Assembly (NCBI GenBank): GCA_905221605.1
Contig: CAJNDS010001724.1
Location: 230,978 to 294,977, forward strand
Direction of reading: 5' to 3'
Source of the DNA: Symbiodinium natans
Taxonomy: Eukaryota > Sar > Dinophyceae > Suessiales > Symbiodiniaceae
Length of the DNA: 64,000 nt
In this document: piece after piece, positions 46,530-55,938 of the stretch
Position numbering within the stretch: the first letter of the stretch is position 1
Layout: each line of letters opens with the position of its first letter
The notes under the pieces: model-generated
Told to the model about the DNA's origin: nothing
What the model saw: only the letters and a program-made list of their open reading frames with translations
Databases searched by the model: none
Position numbers and translations under genes: made by a program

Positions 46530-46630
46530 GAACCCTAAACCCTAAACCCTAAACCCTAAACCCTAAACCCTAAACCCTAAACCCTAAACCCTAAACCCTA
46601 AACCCTAAACCCTAAACCCTAAAGCCTAAA
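46530..46630 (-). repeat. C-rich telomeric tract
   Basis: About 14 perfect CCCTAAA units, within the intron after exon 46404-46486. Confidence 0.97.
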
Positions 46631-47031
46631 CCTAAACCGTGTTGTGGCGTGTCTGGGATTGAGGGTTTGGGGCTAGGTACGGTGACATTCCAGATCTCAG
46701 GACTGCGCTTCTATGGGATGCTTGAGTCTGCCGATGGCCCTGAAAACTTCAACTCAACCCTAGCAACAGAACCTGAAGGGTTCAGGGTTTAGGGTTTAGG
46801 GTTTAGGGTTTTAGGGTTTAGGGTTTGGGGTTTGACCCCAAGTCGAGAAGAGGCGCCCAGAGTTCCTCTGAAGTTGCCGACTCCTGCGTTCTTTTGACTC
46901 TCTAGTCTGCTTTGCAGACATCCCTTATCCTGTGACCCTTTTTACCTACAGTTTCAAGGGTTTAGGGTTCAGGGTTATACCTACTAACTAGGGGGTACTT
47001 ACTACTAAGCCGTTGGTAAACAGGGTCCCAG

Positions 47032-47195
47032 GTAGGCGTCTCGTCTGGATCATCAGAGCCCTTTGGCACGAGGCCAACTTCATGGAGAAAGCAAACAGCC
47101 AAGCTAGTGACATGCCCCACCATGGCAATTCTGAAGGTGCCTCTTCCGCAACTCTGCCTGTCAGATATTTGTCCAAGCAGCAACCATGTTTATGA
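47032..47195 (+). CDS. Candidate exon
   Basis: Acceptor CAGGGTCCCAG; open 54 codons to TGA 47193: RRLVWIIRALWHEANFMEKA, NSQASDMPHHGNSEGASSAT. Minus-strand frames are also long here. Confidence 0.4.
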
Positions 47196-47575
47196 GGCAG
47201 CAACAACGTCCCCGGAAGGAGAGGGGGGGGGGGGGGGGGGCGGTGGGCATTCGTGGGGCGAAACCCTGCACCCTAAACCCCAAGCCCTAAACGAAGTGGA
47301 CTTTCGGCCTGCTGGGCGGGACAGGCATCAACAAACCCCTCAACGTAAGGGTTAGGTAGGCAGGTAGCAACCCCAAAAAAGTGGACCCTAAACTCGAAAC
47401 CCTGAGAAAGGCCGGGTGAGGTTTGGCGGCCCGGGAAGATGAAGTAGCTTGCCTGTCGAGCCTCTCTTGGGGATGAGGGAAATGTCCAGTGAGAAAAGGG
47501 GACGAAAACCCTTAAACCCCGAACCCTAACTCTAAACCCTATGTAAGCCCCAAAAGTGCCTGCAACGATCTGCAG

Positions 47576-47867
47576 GATTCAGCGCTTGTGAACGCTGCCC
47601 CTATTTTACATGCCGAAGGGAAGTTCACCCGTAGAACCCTTGAGGCCCTGGAACCCTCAAGAAGCCCTTGCCCCGACATGCCTGGGGTTTAGGGTTTAGG
47701 GTTTAGGGTCTAGGGTTTAGGGTTTAGGGTTTAGGGTTTAGGGTTTAGGGTCTAGGGTCTAGGGTCTAGGGTTTAACCCTAAACGCTAGAGGCTACAGCC
47801 AGCAAGTCCCCGTGCTGCAGACTTTCCGGCGCCGGAGTTCTACATGTCCGATGCGTTTATGGACTTT
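47576..47867 (+). CDS. Two candidate exons (47576-47686, 47821-47867)
   Basis: 47576-47686: acceptor CAACGATCTGCAG, 37 codons DSALVNAAPILHAEGKFTRR, TLEALEPSRSPCPDMPG, ending CTGGG|GTTTAG. 47821-47867: acceptor CCCGTGCTGCAG, FPAPEFYMSDAFMDF, donor TTT|GTTAGG. Phases differ by one, so an acceptor further upstream (CAGCCAG|CAAG) or a missing exon is needed. The intron is a telomeric array. Confidence 0.62.
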
Positions 47868-48151
47868 GTTAGGGTTTAGGGTTGAGGGTTTAGGGTTTAG
47901 GGTTCAGGGTTTAAGGTTTCGGGTAGAAGTCGAGCCCTTTGGAGGTTTCTAGGGTTTCGGGGGTTTGAGAGGCTCAGGCCCTGCAGCTTTGCCGACTTTA
48001 GCGCAAGGGCCTGCATCCCAGCCCCAAACCCTAAGCCCTAAAACCTAAGCCCTAAAACCTAAGCCCTAAACCCTAAACCCTAAACCCTAAACCCTAAACC
48101 CTAAACCCTTCATTCCTACGCTGCTGAGCTTCATTTTGAGTTCTGTGGGCC

Positions 48152-48824
48152 ATGGTCTCCGACATGGATGTTCCCGCTCTCAAGCGGCGGCTTGGAGAGG
48201 TGGGCGTCCTGACGCCAAGCTCCCTGGCAAGCAGGGTTTAGAGGACTTATAGGGTTTTTTTTGATTTTTTAAAGGATTGTTTAAGGATTGTTTTGGCTGT
48301 AATAGGATTTTATAGGGTTTTTTCTAGGATTTTTCAGGATTGTTTAGAGGGGTGTCCGGAGCCCAGCTTTCAAAGAGGGGTCACGCCTGCTGCGTGTTCC
48401 GCGGGGTCCGAAAGTTGTCAGTGAGCCTCGCAGAACTTCAATCCCTTGCCACATACACCCTACACCCTACACCCTACACCCTACACCCTAAACCCTAAAC
48501 CCTAAACCCTAAACCCTAAACTCTAAACTCTAAACCCTAAACCCTAAACCCTAAACCCTAAACCCTAAACCCTAAACCCTAAACCCTAAACCCTAAACCC
48601 TAAACCCTAAACCCTAAACTAAACCCCTAAACCCTAAACCCTAAACCCTAAACCCTAAACCCTAAACCCTAAACCCTAAACCCTAAACCCTAAACCCTAA
48701 ACCCTAAACCCTAAACCCTAACCAAACCCTAATCCCTAGAATCAGCGCTGCAGGTCGCAGCGATGACCATGAAGGCTGGCGGAACTGCCTGGTCGAACTC
48801 TGTGGCCGCTACCTGGGATACCAG
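48152..48824 (+). CDS. 5' part of a multi-exon gene: exons 48152-48235, 48367-48420, 48754-48824
   Basis: ATG in GGGCCATGGT context opens MVSDMDVPALKRRLGEVGVL plus TPSSLASR, ending GCAGG|GTTTAG. Exon two (acceptor CCGGAGCCCAG) is LSKRGHACCVFRGVRKLS to TCA|GTGAGC. Exon three (acceptor ATCAGCGCTGCAG) is VAAMTMKAGGTAWSNSVAAT then WDT, ending ACCAG|GTCGGA. All junctions so far are phase 0 until the last (phase 2). The second intron holds the longest telomeric tract of the window; the third begins with MITE A7 8 nt after the donor. Function unknown. This is the most coherent start of a gene in the window. Confidence 0.72.
48455..48722 (-). repeat. Longest C-rich telomeric tract (~265 bp)
   Basis: CCCTACA units at the left edge, then about 35 CCCTAAA with a few CTCTAAA. 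It lies wholly inside a candidate intron (48421-48753). Confidence 0.98.
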
Positions 48825-48832
48825 GTCGGAAT

Positions 48833-48958
48833 CCAAAGAGCCCCAATGGCCCTTAGGGGGTTAGGGTTTAGGGTTTAGAGTTACCTTAAATCATATAAAG
48901 GATCCCTATATGTAAATTCAGGTGTATTCCTTAGTTGCGGGGTATTGGGCCCTTTGGG
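48833..48958. mobile_element. MITE-like family A, copy 7, interrupted by telomeric units
   Basis: Left ATCCAAAGAGCCCCAATGGC, right GGGGTATTGGGCCCTTTGGG. AGGGGGTTAGGGTTTAGGGT sits where other copies have AATTAAGGAATAT. Nested in a candidate intron. Confidence 0.82.
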
Positions 48959-49174
48959 AAAAGGGCCGAATTCTTAGCCATGCGCATGGGTGGTTCTGTG
49001 AATGAGGGTCCCATGTTTGGGTCCACTTATCTAGTATGGCACCCTTAAGAAAATCCAAAAAGGACCCGAACTTAGGAACGGAGGTTCCCCCAGGACAAAA
49101 GGCTAACTACGAAGCTGACTCTTTAGCTCGCCTGACCCACTCCAGAACCCCTAATACCCTAATCCCCCCAAACT

Positions 49175-49283
49175 CTACTTAGGAGGTTCATGGGTACTTA
49201 ACTATATTTCTAGCTGATACCCCTATAACCCTATTTCGGATACTTGTACCCCGATGTATTTGTACCCATGAACCTCCAAGTAA
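49175..49283. mobile_element. MITE-like family F, reference copy
   Basis: Left CTACTTAGGAGGTTCATGGG and right CCCATGAACCTCCAAGTAAG are near-perfect inverted repeats. Ends 15 bp before the acceptor of exon 49299. Confidence 0.88.
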
Positions 49284-49298
49284 GCCCTTGTTTTCCAG

Positions 49299-49427
49299 GA
49301 GCCTCCGCCCAAGAAGCCGGGCGAAGAGGCTGCACCGGCAGTGCCGGCTGAACTGCAGAGTCTTGGAAGCATGATCCCCGACACCCTTAAACCCGCATCA
49401 TGGTCCCTTTTGGACTCCTTCTTCTAA
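49299..49427 (+). CDS. Candidate exon, Pro/Ala/Glu-rich linker
   Basis: Acceptor GCCCTTGTTTTCCAG; reads EPPPKKPGEEAAPAVPAELQ then SLGSMIPDTLKPASWSLLDS and stays open to TAA 49425. A donor at CAGA|GTCTTG (49360) may end it. Low-complexity linker typical of a cytosolic multi-domain protein. Confidence 0.58.
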   Translation, partial: EPPPKKPGEEAAPAVPAELQSLGSMIPDTLKPASWSLLDSFF

Positions 49428-49512
49428 GGCGGCCCTTGTAATTTCGGGTACCCCAACAGGGGGCCCTAATCTAGAGAACTGACCATGTGAACTCTAAACC
49501 CTAAGCCCACAG

Positions 49513-49745
49513 GCTGAACTCATTGGTCCCGACTCGCCTCGCGACTGGCCCAACCAGTTCTTTAAGAATGCCAGGCATGGGCCACGGCCAAGAAGACAAA
49601 CGCATGAACCTCTAGCAGACAATAGTTGCACCTCTAGAACCCTAAACCTAAACCCTATGCCCAGTGCGGATGGCAAAAAAAACCCTATGCCTTGAGGGGT
49701 CACAAGCTGCAGCTGAGGAAAGCCGCCTTGCACATGCGGGTGGAG
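49513..49745 (+). CDS. Candidate exons 49513-49695 and 49713-49745
   Basis: 49513 (acceptor CTAAGCCCACAG): AELIGPDSPRDWPNQFFKNA, RHGPRPRRQTHEPLADNSCT, open to TGA 49693; the true 3' end is unclear. 49713 (acceptor CACAAGCTGCAG): LRKAALHMRVE to donor GTGGAG|GTGCGC. Both coding-like and on the same strand as the 48152 locus. Confidence 0.5.
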
Positions 49746-50122
49746 GTGCGCAGGGGAGTTGAACCTACAAAGTGCCTGGTCCCTGCAAGGGAACCCTCAT
49801 GGACTTCAGGCCCCTAAACCCTAAACCCTACACCCTACACCCTACACCCTAGGCCAAAACTTGAGGGTTCAGGGTTTAGAGTTGAGCTTCCGATCCCTGA
49901 AGCTTACTTGGCGGTTCATGGACTATAGTTGCAAGTAGGCACTTGCAACCCCATGTTTTGGGTACAGGAGCTATGCTAGGGTTTAGGGTTTCGGGTTCAG
50001 GGTGTAGGGTTTAGGGTTTAGGGGTAACTCAGAAAACCCTTCTGCTTGCACCAGGGAATGACCTTAAACACAGCAGGGCTACATAACCTAAACCCTAAAC
50101 CCCAAACCCTAAACCCTGAAAG

Positions 50123-50233
50123 GATCAGCGGAAGCGCAACCTTGAGCTCAGCTTCGACCTGGACCGCGTCACACGGCGCGAGGCGAAGCTCCGACGCGTC
50201 GTGGACGAGGACCACCTTCCGGGGGGGGGGAGG
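50123..50233 (+). CDS. Candidate exon, charged helix
   Basis: Acceptor CCCTAAACCCTGAAAG (telomeric variant), donor GGGAGG|GTGTGT. Reads DQRKRNLELSFDLDRVTRRE, AKLRRVVDEDHLP, then Gly from a poly-G run. High charge and heptad-like spacing suggest coiled coil. Confidence 0.65.
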
Positions 50234-50461
50234 GTGTGTAGGGTTTAGGGTTTCGGGTTTAGAGATTAGGGTGTTTGCAGGTTAGGGTTTAGGGTTTCGG
50301 GCTCTGAGTCTGGGTTCAAAACAAGGGTTTAGGGTTCAGGGTTTTGGCTATGGCTAGACTTCGAGCCAGTGGCAAAAAAGGGTTCAGGGCTTAGGGTTCC
50401 GCGCGAGCAGTCCTAGAGGCTTGCCTGTTGCAACAACCGTTTGGGTGAACCATTTCGTCGG

Positions 50462-50637
50462 CTTGAGCATAAGTAGGACTTCTACTTCGTGCATGCTTAT
50501 AAGTAGGGTTATAAGTACCCCAAATAAGGGTTATAAGTACCCCAAACAAGGGTTATAAGTACCCCAAGTAAGGTTACAAGTATCGTTACCCATACGTATA
50601 ACCCTTCTTATAACTACCCATGAAACCTCCGAGTCGG
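50462..50637. mobile_element. Family F-like element with internal triplication
   Basis: GGGTTATAAGTACCCCAAA recurs three times at 50502-50575. Ends CATGAAACCTCCGAGT resemble family F. Confidence 0.6.
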
Positions 50638-50733
50638 ATTTTCTGTTCCACGGCAAATTCGGGTTTAGGGTTTAGGGTTTAGGGTTTAGGGTTTAGGGTT
50701 TAGGGCGTTAAAGGGCTTCTTCTAGGACCTTAG

Positions 50734-50793
50734 CAGAGGTTCTCCACCTTGCTACCCAGCCTCTTACACGTGCTCGGGTCCAGCGTTTCGAAG
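50734..50793 (+). CDS. Candidate exon
   Basis: Acceptor AGGACCTTAG, donor CGAAG|GTCGGG. Reads EVLHLATQPLTRARVQRFE, helix-like. An alternative frame DLSRGSPPCYPASYTCSGPA is open. Confidence 0.52.
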
Positions 50794-50900
50794 GTCGGGG
50801 ATGCAAGGTTTTTGCACACCCAGACAAGACTGCGTCTCCGCACAGAAGGCATGTGCATGATATTCCCTTCCAGGATGGGCTACCCTATAATCCCTTAAAC

Positions 50901-51000
50901 CCTAGTAGTAGAGTAGTGAACCTTTAACCTTTTTGGGGTAGTATTATCCCCTTATAATACCAAAGGTTAACCTTTCATTCTTCCAGGTTACTGGACAACT
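50901..51000. mobile_element. MITE-like family E, copy 3
   Basis: CCTAGTAGTAGAGTAGTGAA ... AGGTTACTGGACAACT, closely matching copies 1 and 2. Confidence 0.88.
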
Positions 51001-51215
51001 AAGAAACGGCCCTTTATAGGGTTCATTATGGGGATTTTAAGGCCTAGTAGCCCATCCTGGTCTCACTTCCACTCAGACTCCTTCGCTTCGTTGTGGAAGT
51101 AGAGAAGTCAGTGAAGTTAAACCCTGTGAACCCTAAACCCTAAACCATAAACACTAAACCCTAAACCCTAAACCCTAAACCCTAAACCCTAAACTCTGCA
51201 ACCGACTTCGGCAAG

Positions 51216-51378
51216 GACCCCGTGCTTCAGGCACGCTCACTGGACGAGTTCGTCACATTCTTGAAGGACGTGCCTCCGATGCTCTTGAGTTCCAGGGTTT
51301 AGGGTTTAGGGTTTAGGGTTTAGGGTTTAGGGTTTAGGGTTTAGGGTCCAGTGCTTTGCGCGGGACTGGTTCCCGGAG
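51216..51378 (+). CDS. Two candidate exons (51216-51296, 51352-51378) with a telomeric intron
   Basis: Exon one is DPVLQARSLDEFVTFLKDVP then PMLLSSR, ending TCCAGG|GTTTAG. The intron 51297-51351 is (GTTTAGG)6GTTTAG plus GGTCCAG. Exon two CFARDWFPE ends GGAG|GTGTGC, phase 0 to 0. If the acceptor is instead the last TTTAG, exon two reads GPVLCAGLVPG, also open. Part of the 48-54 kb locus. Confidence 0.62.
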
Positions 51379-51467
51379 GTGTGCAGGATTTGCAGGTGTT
51401 GTCAGTCTTCACTTCTCCCGTTTTACGAAGAGGCTCAGAGGCGTCGAGATCAAAATCCTGAACTCTT

Positions 51468-51553
51468 ATAGAGGACCCCTAAAGTAGATCCCCCAACTAG
51501 TAGGATTCCCTTACACTAAGGACCCGCAATAAGGTACCCGAACTTCGGAAACC
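51468..51553. mobile_element. Family I element
   Basis: ACTAGTAGGATTCCCTTACA, CTAAGGACCCGCAATAAGGT and CTTCGGAAACCACCACAT; shares blocks with 2337-2400 and 55768-55842. Confidence 0.6.
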
Positions 51554-51865
51554 ACCACATACACCCGAAAAGAGCAGGTGCAGCAGCGCTTGCCTCTTGA
51601 AGCACTTCGAACTTCTCAGGCCGGCGAACTAATTCTTCAAGGGTTAGGGTTTGGGGTTTAGGGTTTAGGGTTTAGGGTTTAGGGTTTAGGGTTTAGGGTG
51701 AAGGCCCTAACTCGTATGCTGCGTGGAGGTCCCTAAAATTAAGTGGGTGTCCTCAAACCCCTATAGACAAGAAGGGGCTAAACCACAAACCTCAACCCTA
51801 AACAGCCCTAAGCCCAAATCGGCAACCCCCAATCCCTGAACCCCAAAGCCTTTTTCGTGAATCAG

Positions 51866-51903
51866 CCCATGGCGGAAGGGGCCACGATCCCCGAACTCTT
51901 CAT
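51866..51903 (+). CDS. Candidate small exon, classic donor
   Basis: Acceptor TTTTTCGTGAATCAG, donor TTCAT|GTGAGT. Reads PMAEGATIPELF. The intron end CTTTTTCGTGAATCAG nearly repeats at 2448-2463. Confidence 0.52.
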
Positions 51904-52262
51904 GTGAGTCTCTCCGTTGGTATGATCCCTTTGTATCGAGACCAGGGCGTAGGGATCATTTACCCTAAACCCTAAACCCTAAACCCTAAACCCTAAACCC
52001 TAAACCCTAAACCCTAAACCCCCTAATTAGGGTGCAAAAGGGGCCCGCGCGTTTCTTTCAGAACCTGGCCTCTCTGGTTTAGGGATTAAATGAGGGAGCG
52101 AACCCCGTACCCCAAAACAGAAGGTCTAAGTCTACCCACTATAATTAGTATCCTAAACCCTAAACCCTAAACCCCAAACCCTAAACCCTAAACCCTAAAC
52201 CCTAAAAGTAGGAGATCCTCCCTTTTTTTTCAGCTACGGAGAATTCATCTTGAAACTACCTG

Positions 52263-52341
52263 AAGGCTCCAATGTAGTCCCTTTCTGGGTTGGTTTTTGG
52301 GGGATTCTAGTATACTACCCCAAAAAGGTACTACATAAGCC
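52263..52341. mobile_element. MITE-like family D, copy 2 (inverted)
   Basis: AAGGCTCCAATGTAGTCCCT on the left and AAAAAGGTACTACATAAGCC on the right; the interior GATTCTAGTATACTAC is the reverse complement of copy 1. Confidence 0.8.
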
Positions 52342-52397
52342 CTAAACCCTAAACCCTAATCCCTAAACCCTAAACCCTAAACCCTAAACCCTTTCAG

Positions 52398-52467
52398 GAC
52401 GACTCGGACTTCGCCAAGTTTCTGCAGAAGGTCGGCGAGATTCGTGAGCAGCACCTGCCACCCGAAC
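52398..52467 (+). CDS. High-quality exon
   Basis: Acceptor CCCTTTCAG (right after a C-rich telomeric tract), donor CGAAC|GTGAGT. Reads DDSDFAKFLQKVGEIREQHL then PPE. Charged helix. Belongs with the 48-54 kb locus. Confidence 0.75.
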
Positions 52468-53050
52468 GTGAGTCCGAGTGATGACTATAACCCCCCCTTG
52501 GTGAGCCCTCATATCTGAGTATCCCCGTAGGCCCAAAATGAACCCGAGGCACGTCAAAGGGGTCAAGGCCTTAGGTCATGTAGCCGTGCTATGTTTAAGG
52601 TCATTCCCTGATGGAAGCAGAAGGGTTTTCTGAGTTGCCGCTTGTCATTGTAAGCCAGTTCCAGAAGATGTGTGCCAGATCTGATGGCACAACCGCAAGC
52701 AAGCTGGAGGAAAATAGCCGTGCCTGCGCACTTGCATGGCTTGGGATTAGGGATCTTTGGGGGTAAAATTGTATCCCACGGGTCACCTTATTCTCCCCCC
52801 CCATGTATATTTGAAGTGGTGAGGCGAGTGCTCTAGGCAGTTGAGACAACGAAGAGATGCTCCCCCGAAGTCCCAACCAACCCTCCCCCCCCCCCCCCCC
52901 AGGTTTAGGGTTTAGGGTTTAGGGTGTAGGGTTGGGAGTATCTTTACCTACGTACACCCGGCAAAAGCAGGATTTCTACCTCCGCACGCCTTGTACATCC
53001 CGGACCTGTGGAGTGCCACAAGGGGAGCAGAGCAGAAGAGAAAAAACAAA

Positions 53051-53235
53051 ACCAGCCCCCAGCCCCAGCCCCAGCCCCAAAAAACCCAGCCCCAGCCACA
53101 CCCCAGCCTCAGCCCCAGCCACACCCCAGCCCCAGCCCCAGCCCAGCCCCAAAAAACCCAGCCCCAGCCCCACCCAGCCCCACCCCAGCCCCAAACCCCA
53201 GCCCCAGCCCCACCCAGCCCCAAAAAAACCCACCA
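53051..53235. repeat. CAGCCC minisatellite
   Basis: Runs of CAGCCC with CCCAAAAAACCCAG spacers repeated three to four times at about 30-65-bp spacing. Confidence 0.95.
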
Positions 53236-53516
53236 GTGCCTTGCCTAGACCCCTACTGAACATGACTTTTGTTCTTTGACAAATTACATTAAGCGTTGCT
53301 GACAATAATTAATGCTAACCGAAAGAAGTCACTCATATCAGAGCCCTCAAAAAATGATCAGCAATATCCCCTTACCATCCCCATACATTCTTGTAGCCTA
53401 TCTAGCGTACACGACCCAAAAAGCGCGTCACCACGGCCAATGCATTGAATAGTAGTGCTGATGTAGGGACGCACAAGACTTGTGTCCGTTTTAACCTGAG
53501 CTACTTCTTGTTAAAA

Positions 53517-53711
53517 TACCCTAAACCCTAAACCCTAAACCCTAAACCCTAAACCCTAAACCCTAAACCCTAAACCCTAAACCCTAAACCCTAAACCCTA
53601 AACCCTAAACCCTAAACCATAAACCCTAAACCCTAAACCCTAAACCCTAAACCCTAAACCCTAAACCCTAAACCCTAAACCCTAAACCCTAAACCCTAAA
53701 CCCTAAACCCA
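53517..53711 (-). repeat. Long C-rich telomeric tract
   Basis: About 27 CCCTAAA units with one CATAAA. Confidence 0.98.
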
Positions 53712-53828
53712 ACCCTGAAGCCCTAAACCGCATGCCTACAAATACTCCAATCGGAGCCTCTGGTGTCCGCTAGCGCCGGCTCAAGGCCGGTAGGGCCCGA
53801 AGACGGGAGAGCAGCAGGTTCATTGCAG

Positions 53829-53873
53829 CCCATGCGCGCATGGCCTTAAACTTAAGCCCTGCGTCAGGCCTGT
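53829..53873 (+). CDS. Candidate small exon, strong splice sites
   Basis: Acceptor GCAGGTTCATTGCAG, donor CCTGT|GTAAGT. Reads HARMALNLSPASGL. Confidence 0.6.
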
Positions 53874-54022
53874 GTAAGTGGCTTTGTCAAGTTGTAGGCG
53901 AGAACTTAGTGTAGGGGAGTGCCTTGGCCGAGGTCATCGTCTCATGGCACCGCGGTCAACTAAGGACTTAGTTGGGAACTGGTACCCGGCTGCCCCTTGA
54001 CAGGGAGCGTGTCACCCTTTAG

Positions 54023-54301
54023 AAGCAAAGTCCTTCGAATGCTTTGAGCCCTGCCCGCGAAGTGCGGCAGCAGCATGCCGCTGGGAAGCACGAAGGGGGG
54101 CCGTTTTGTTTTGTTGAGCTTCGGCATCTCTTATGTGGCAGATGGGAAAAACACCTGCTCCCGAAATGGCCTCAGATTTCCCTTAGAAACCCATTGGAAC
54201 CCAAGCGAAGACCCCCACAAGGAGAGCTTCTAAGCTTCGGAGCAACCCCATGTGCTTACCCGGAGGGACCAAGAGTTTTGGTTTTGAGGTACCGCGGCTA
54301 G
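54023..54301 (+). CDS. Candidate terminal exon of the 48-54 kb locus
   Basis: Acceptor TGTCACCCTTTAG; 92 codons to TAG 54299: KQSPSNALSPAREVRQQHAA, GKHEGGPFCFVELRHLLCGR, WEKHLLPKWPQISLRNPLEP, KRRPPQGELLSFGATPCAYP, EGPRVLVLRYRG. Telomere-free. Linkage to the upstream exons is inferred from strand and distance only. Confidence 0.6.
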   Translation, partial: KQSPSNALSPAREVRQQHAAGKHEGGPFCFVELRHLLCGRWEKHLLPKWPQISLRNPLEPKRRPPQGELLSFGATPCAYPEGPRVLVLRYRG

Positions 54302-54340
54302 GGGCTTGTAAGGTTTGGGTCTTGGAGTTAAGGGTTTAGG

Positions 54341-54483
54341 CTTGGGATGTTCCCCCGTCTACCAACAGTCCTTAATAGGGAATATAGTACCCCCGAAAAA
54401 TAATCCCTATTCAGAACCCCTAAGAGTCTATTGTAGTACCCCCTTATATAATCCAAAAGGTACTACATAAGAGCCTTTGGGTA
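54341..54483. mobile_element. Family C element with an adjoining family D half
   Basis: 54341 CTTGGGATGTTCCCCCGTCT and CAACAGTCCTTAATAGGGAA (family C); 54432-54483 TTGTAGTACCCCCTTATATA and CATAAGAGCCTTTGGG (family D). Two elements appear fused or nested. Confidence 0.65.
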
Positions 54484-54896
54484 GATGCCCTATAGGAGCC
54501 TCAACCAAAGACGCATGTCGAGACGCAGTCGTTTCGCAGGGGCGGGATTGTTATTCTCAACAATCTGCCCCTACAAGCTCCCAAGCAAGACTTTGTATCC
54601 GAACCTCCAAGCCCTACAAACCCTCAGCCTATGTAAATATTTCCATATTTGTTATGTGTTCTATAATAGCAATGAATATATTGTATACATACTACTCTTA
54701 CTTGAACCTTAGACCACTGGGTGTAGAGCAACTTTTGCTAAGGCCCATTTCGCATGCAACGTCGAAGCAGACCATCTCCAAGTATAGCGATCGGCAGGGC
54801 ACGCGGGCACAGAAATGCCCCCTGGGCCGTCGAATTAGTGTGGTCGGGCGCCTGTTAGAACCAAAAGTATCTACACACCCTGAGCCCGAATCTTGA
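54484..54896 (+). CDS. Open frame of ~137 codons with a hydrophobic segment
   Basis: Starts at the edge of the family D element, open to TGA 54894: CPIGASTKDACRDAVVSQGR, KPYKPSAYVNISIFVMCSII, AMNILYTYYSYLNLRPLGVE, QLLLRPISHATSKQTISKYS. VNISIFVMCSIIAMNILYTY is a likely membrane helix. First ATG is internal (54657). No clear acceptor, so boundaries are open. Confidence 0.42.
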
Positions 54897-55306
54897 AATC
54901 CTGCCCAAAAAAAATGGCACCCTCAACCCGACTCCGAACTAAACCCAAAAACAACCCGAGTCAACAGAGTTCAGGGGTCAGGGCTGCAACTCTGAAAAAA
55001 GGCAGTTTCCACGGAGGATGTCCCTCAAACCCTAAACCCCAAACCGTAAACCCCAAACCCTAAACCCCAAACCCTAAACCCCAAACCCTAAACCCCAAAT
55101 TCTAAACCCTAAATCAGTGTACTTTCAATGTGGCAGCTCTGCCCGCGCAACCCCACCTTTACCACAGCTTGAACGCATCATCCTTGTCGGCGTTTTGAGT
55201 TGCCCTAGGCCCTATAAAACCCTAAACCCTAAACCCTATATTCGCTCTTTGGAGATGGTGCTGCCGAAACCCTAAACCCTAAACCCTAAACCCTGCCAAC
55301 CCTTAG

Positions 55307-55407
55307 ATGCCAATCGTTGCATGAATCGGTGCTATCAGCTGGCCACAGCTTCCTGGCAAGGCGCTGCTGGCCTGCACCCCCTCGCATGATCGCCCTGTCC
55401 GTGTCGG
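55307..55407 (+). CDS. Candidate internal exon, telomeric donor
   Basis: Acceptor GCCAACCCTTAG, donor GTCGG|GTTTAG. 33 codons: CQSLHESVLSAGHSFLARRC, WPAPPRMIALSVS. Confidence 0.6.
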
Positions 55408-55456
55408 GTTTAGGGTTCAGGGTTTAGGGCCTCTAAAGTTTAGGGTTTAGTCTAAG

Positions 55457-55547
55457 CTCTGTAGCCGCTACAACTGTAACCAGTAATTCCGAAATCTGGG
55501 CCAGTACATGGCCCCAAGCTGCAGCAGCGATCTTTGGACCTTGCAGC
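55457..55547 (+). CDS. Candidate internal exon, strong donor
   Basis: Acceptor GTTTAGTCTAAG, donor TGCAGC|GTGAGG. 30 codons: SVAATTVTSNSEIWASTWPQ, AAAAIFGPCS. Confidence 0.6.
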
Positions 55548-55767
55548 GTGAGGCACTCTGTGTGACCAAAGAATGCGCACTGAAACCCAAACCCTCAAAA
55601 GGGCTTTAGGGTTGAAGGCAGGGGCAGGCCACCCTGCAACCTCTAGACCCTCAAACCCTTAAACCCTTAAACCCTGAAACCCTAAACCCTTACACCCCAC
55701 AAACCCGAAAAGCCGAAACCCATAGGCATCTTCAACCCCCCAGCCATCCGAAGCCACTTGGGTTTTC

Positions 55768-55842
55768 GAAAAGAAGGGGCCCCTAACATAGACCCCCAAA
55801 TAGTAGTAGGACTGCCTCCCCTAATTTCGGAAACCCCCAAAC
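55768..55842. mobile_element. Family I element
   Basis: GGGGCCCCTAACATAGACCC, CCAAATAGTAGTAGGACTGC, ending CTAATTTCGGAAACCCCC. Confidence 0.6.
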
Positions 55843-55938
55843 CCCAAACCCCAAACCCTAAAGCCTAAACCCTAAACCCTAAACTTAAACCCTAAACCTC
55901 AACCCTACACCCCAAGCCCTAAACCCTGTGAGCAGCAG

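Larger units (their letters stand above)
52468..53828. other. Intron or spacer: microsatellite-like Pro/Gln block and long telomeric tract
   Basis: A (CCCCAG)n minisatellite at 53051-53235 and a telomeric array at 53517-53711. The frames over 53008-53279 are low-complexity artefacts. Nothing else supportable. Confidence 0.5.

Noticed and set aside
53008-53279. Pro/Gln-rich (+) and Gly/Trp-rich (-) proteins
   Set aside because: All frames derive from the CAGCCC minisatellite; none has independent coding features.
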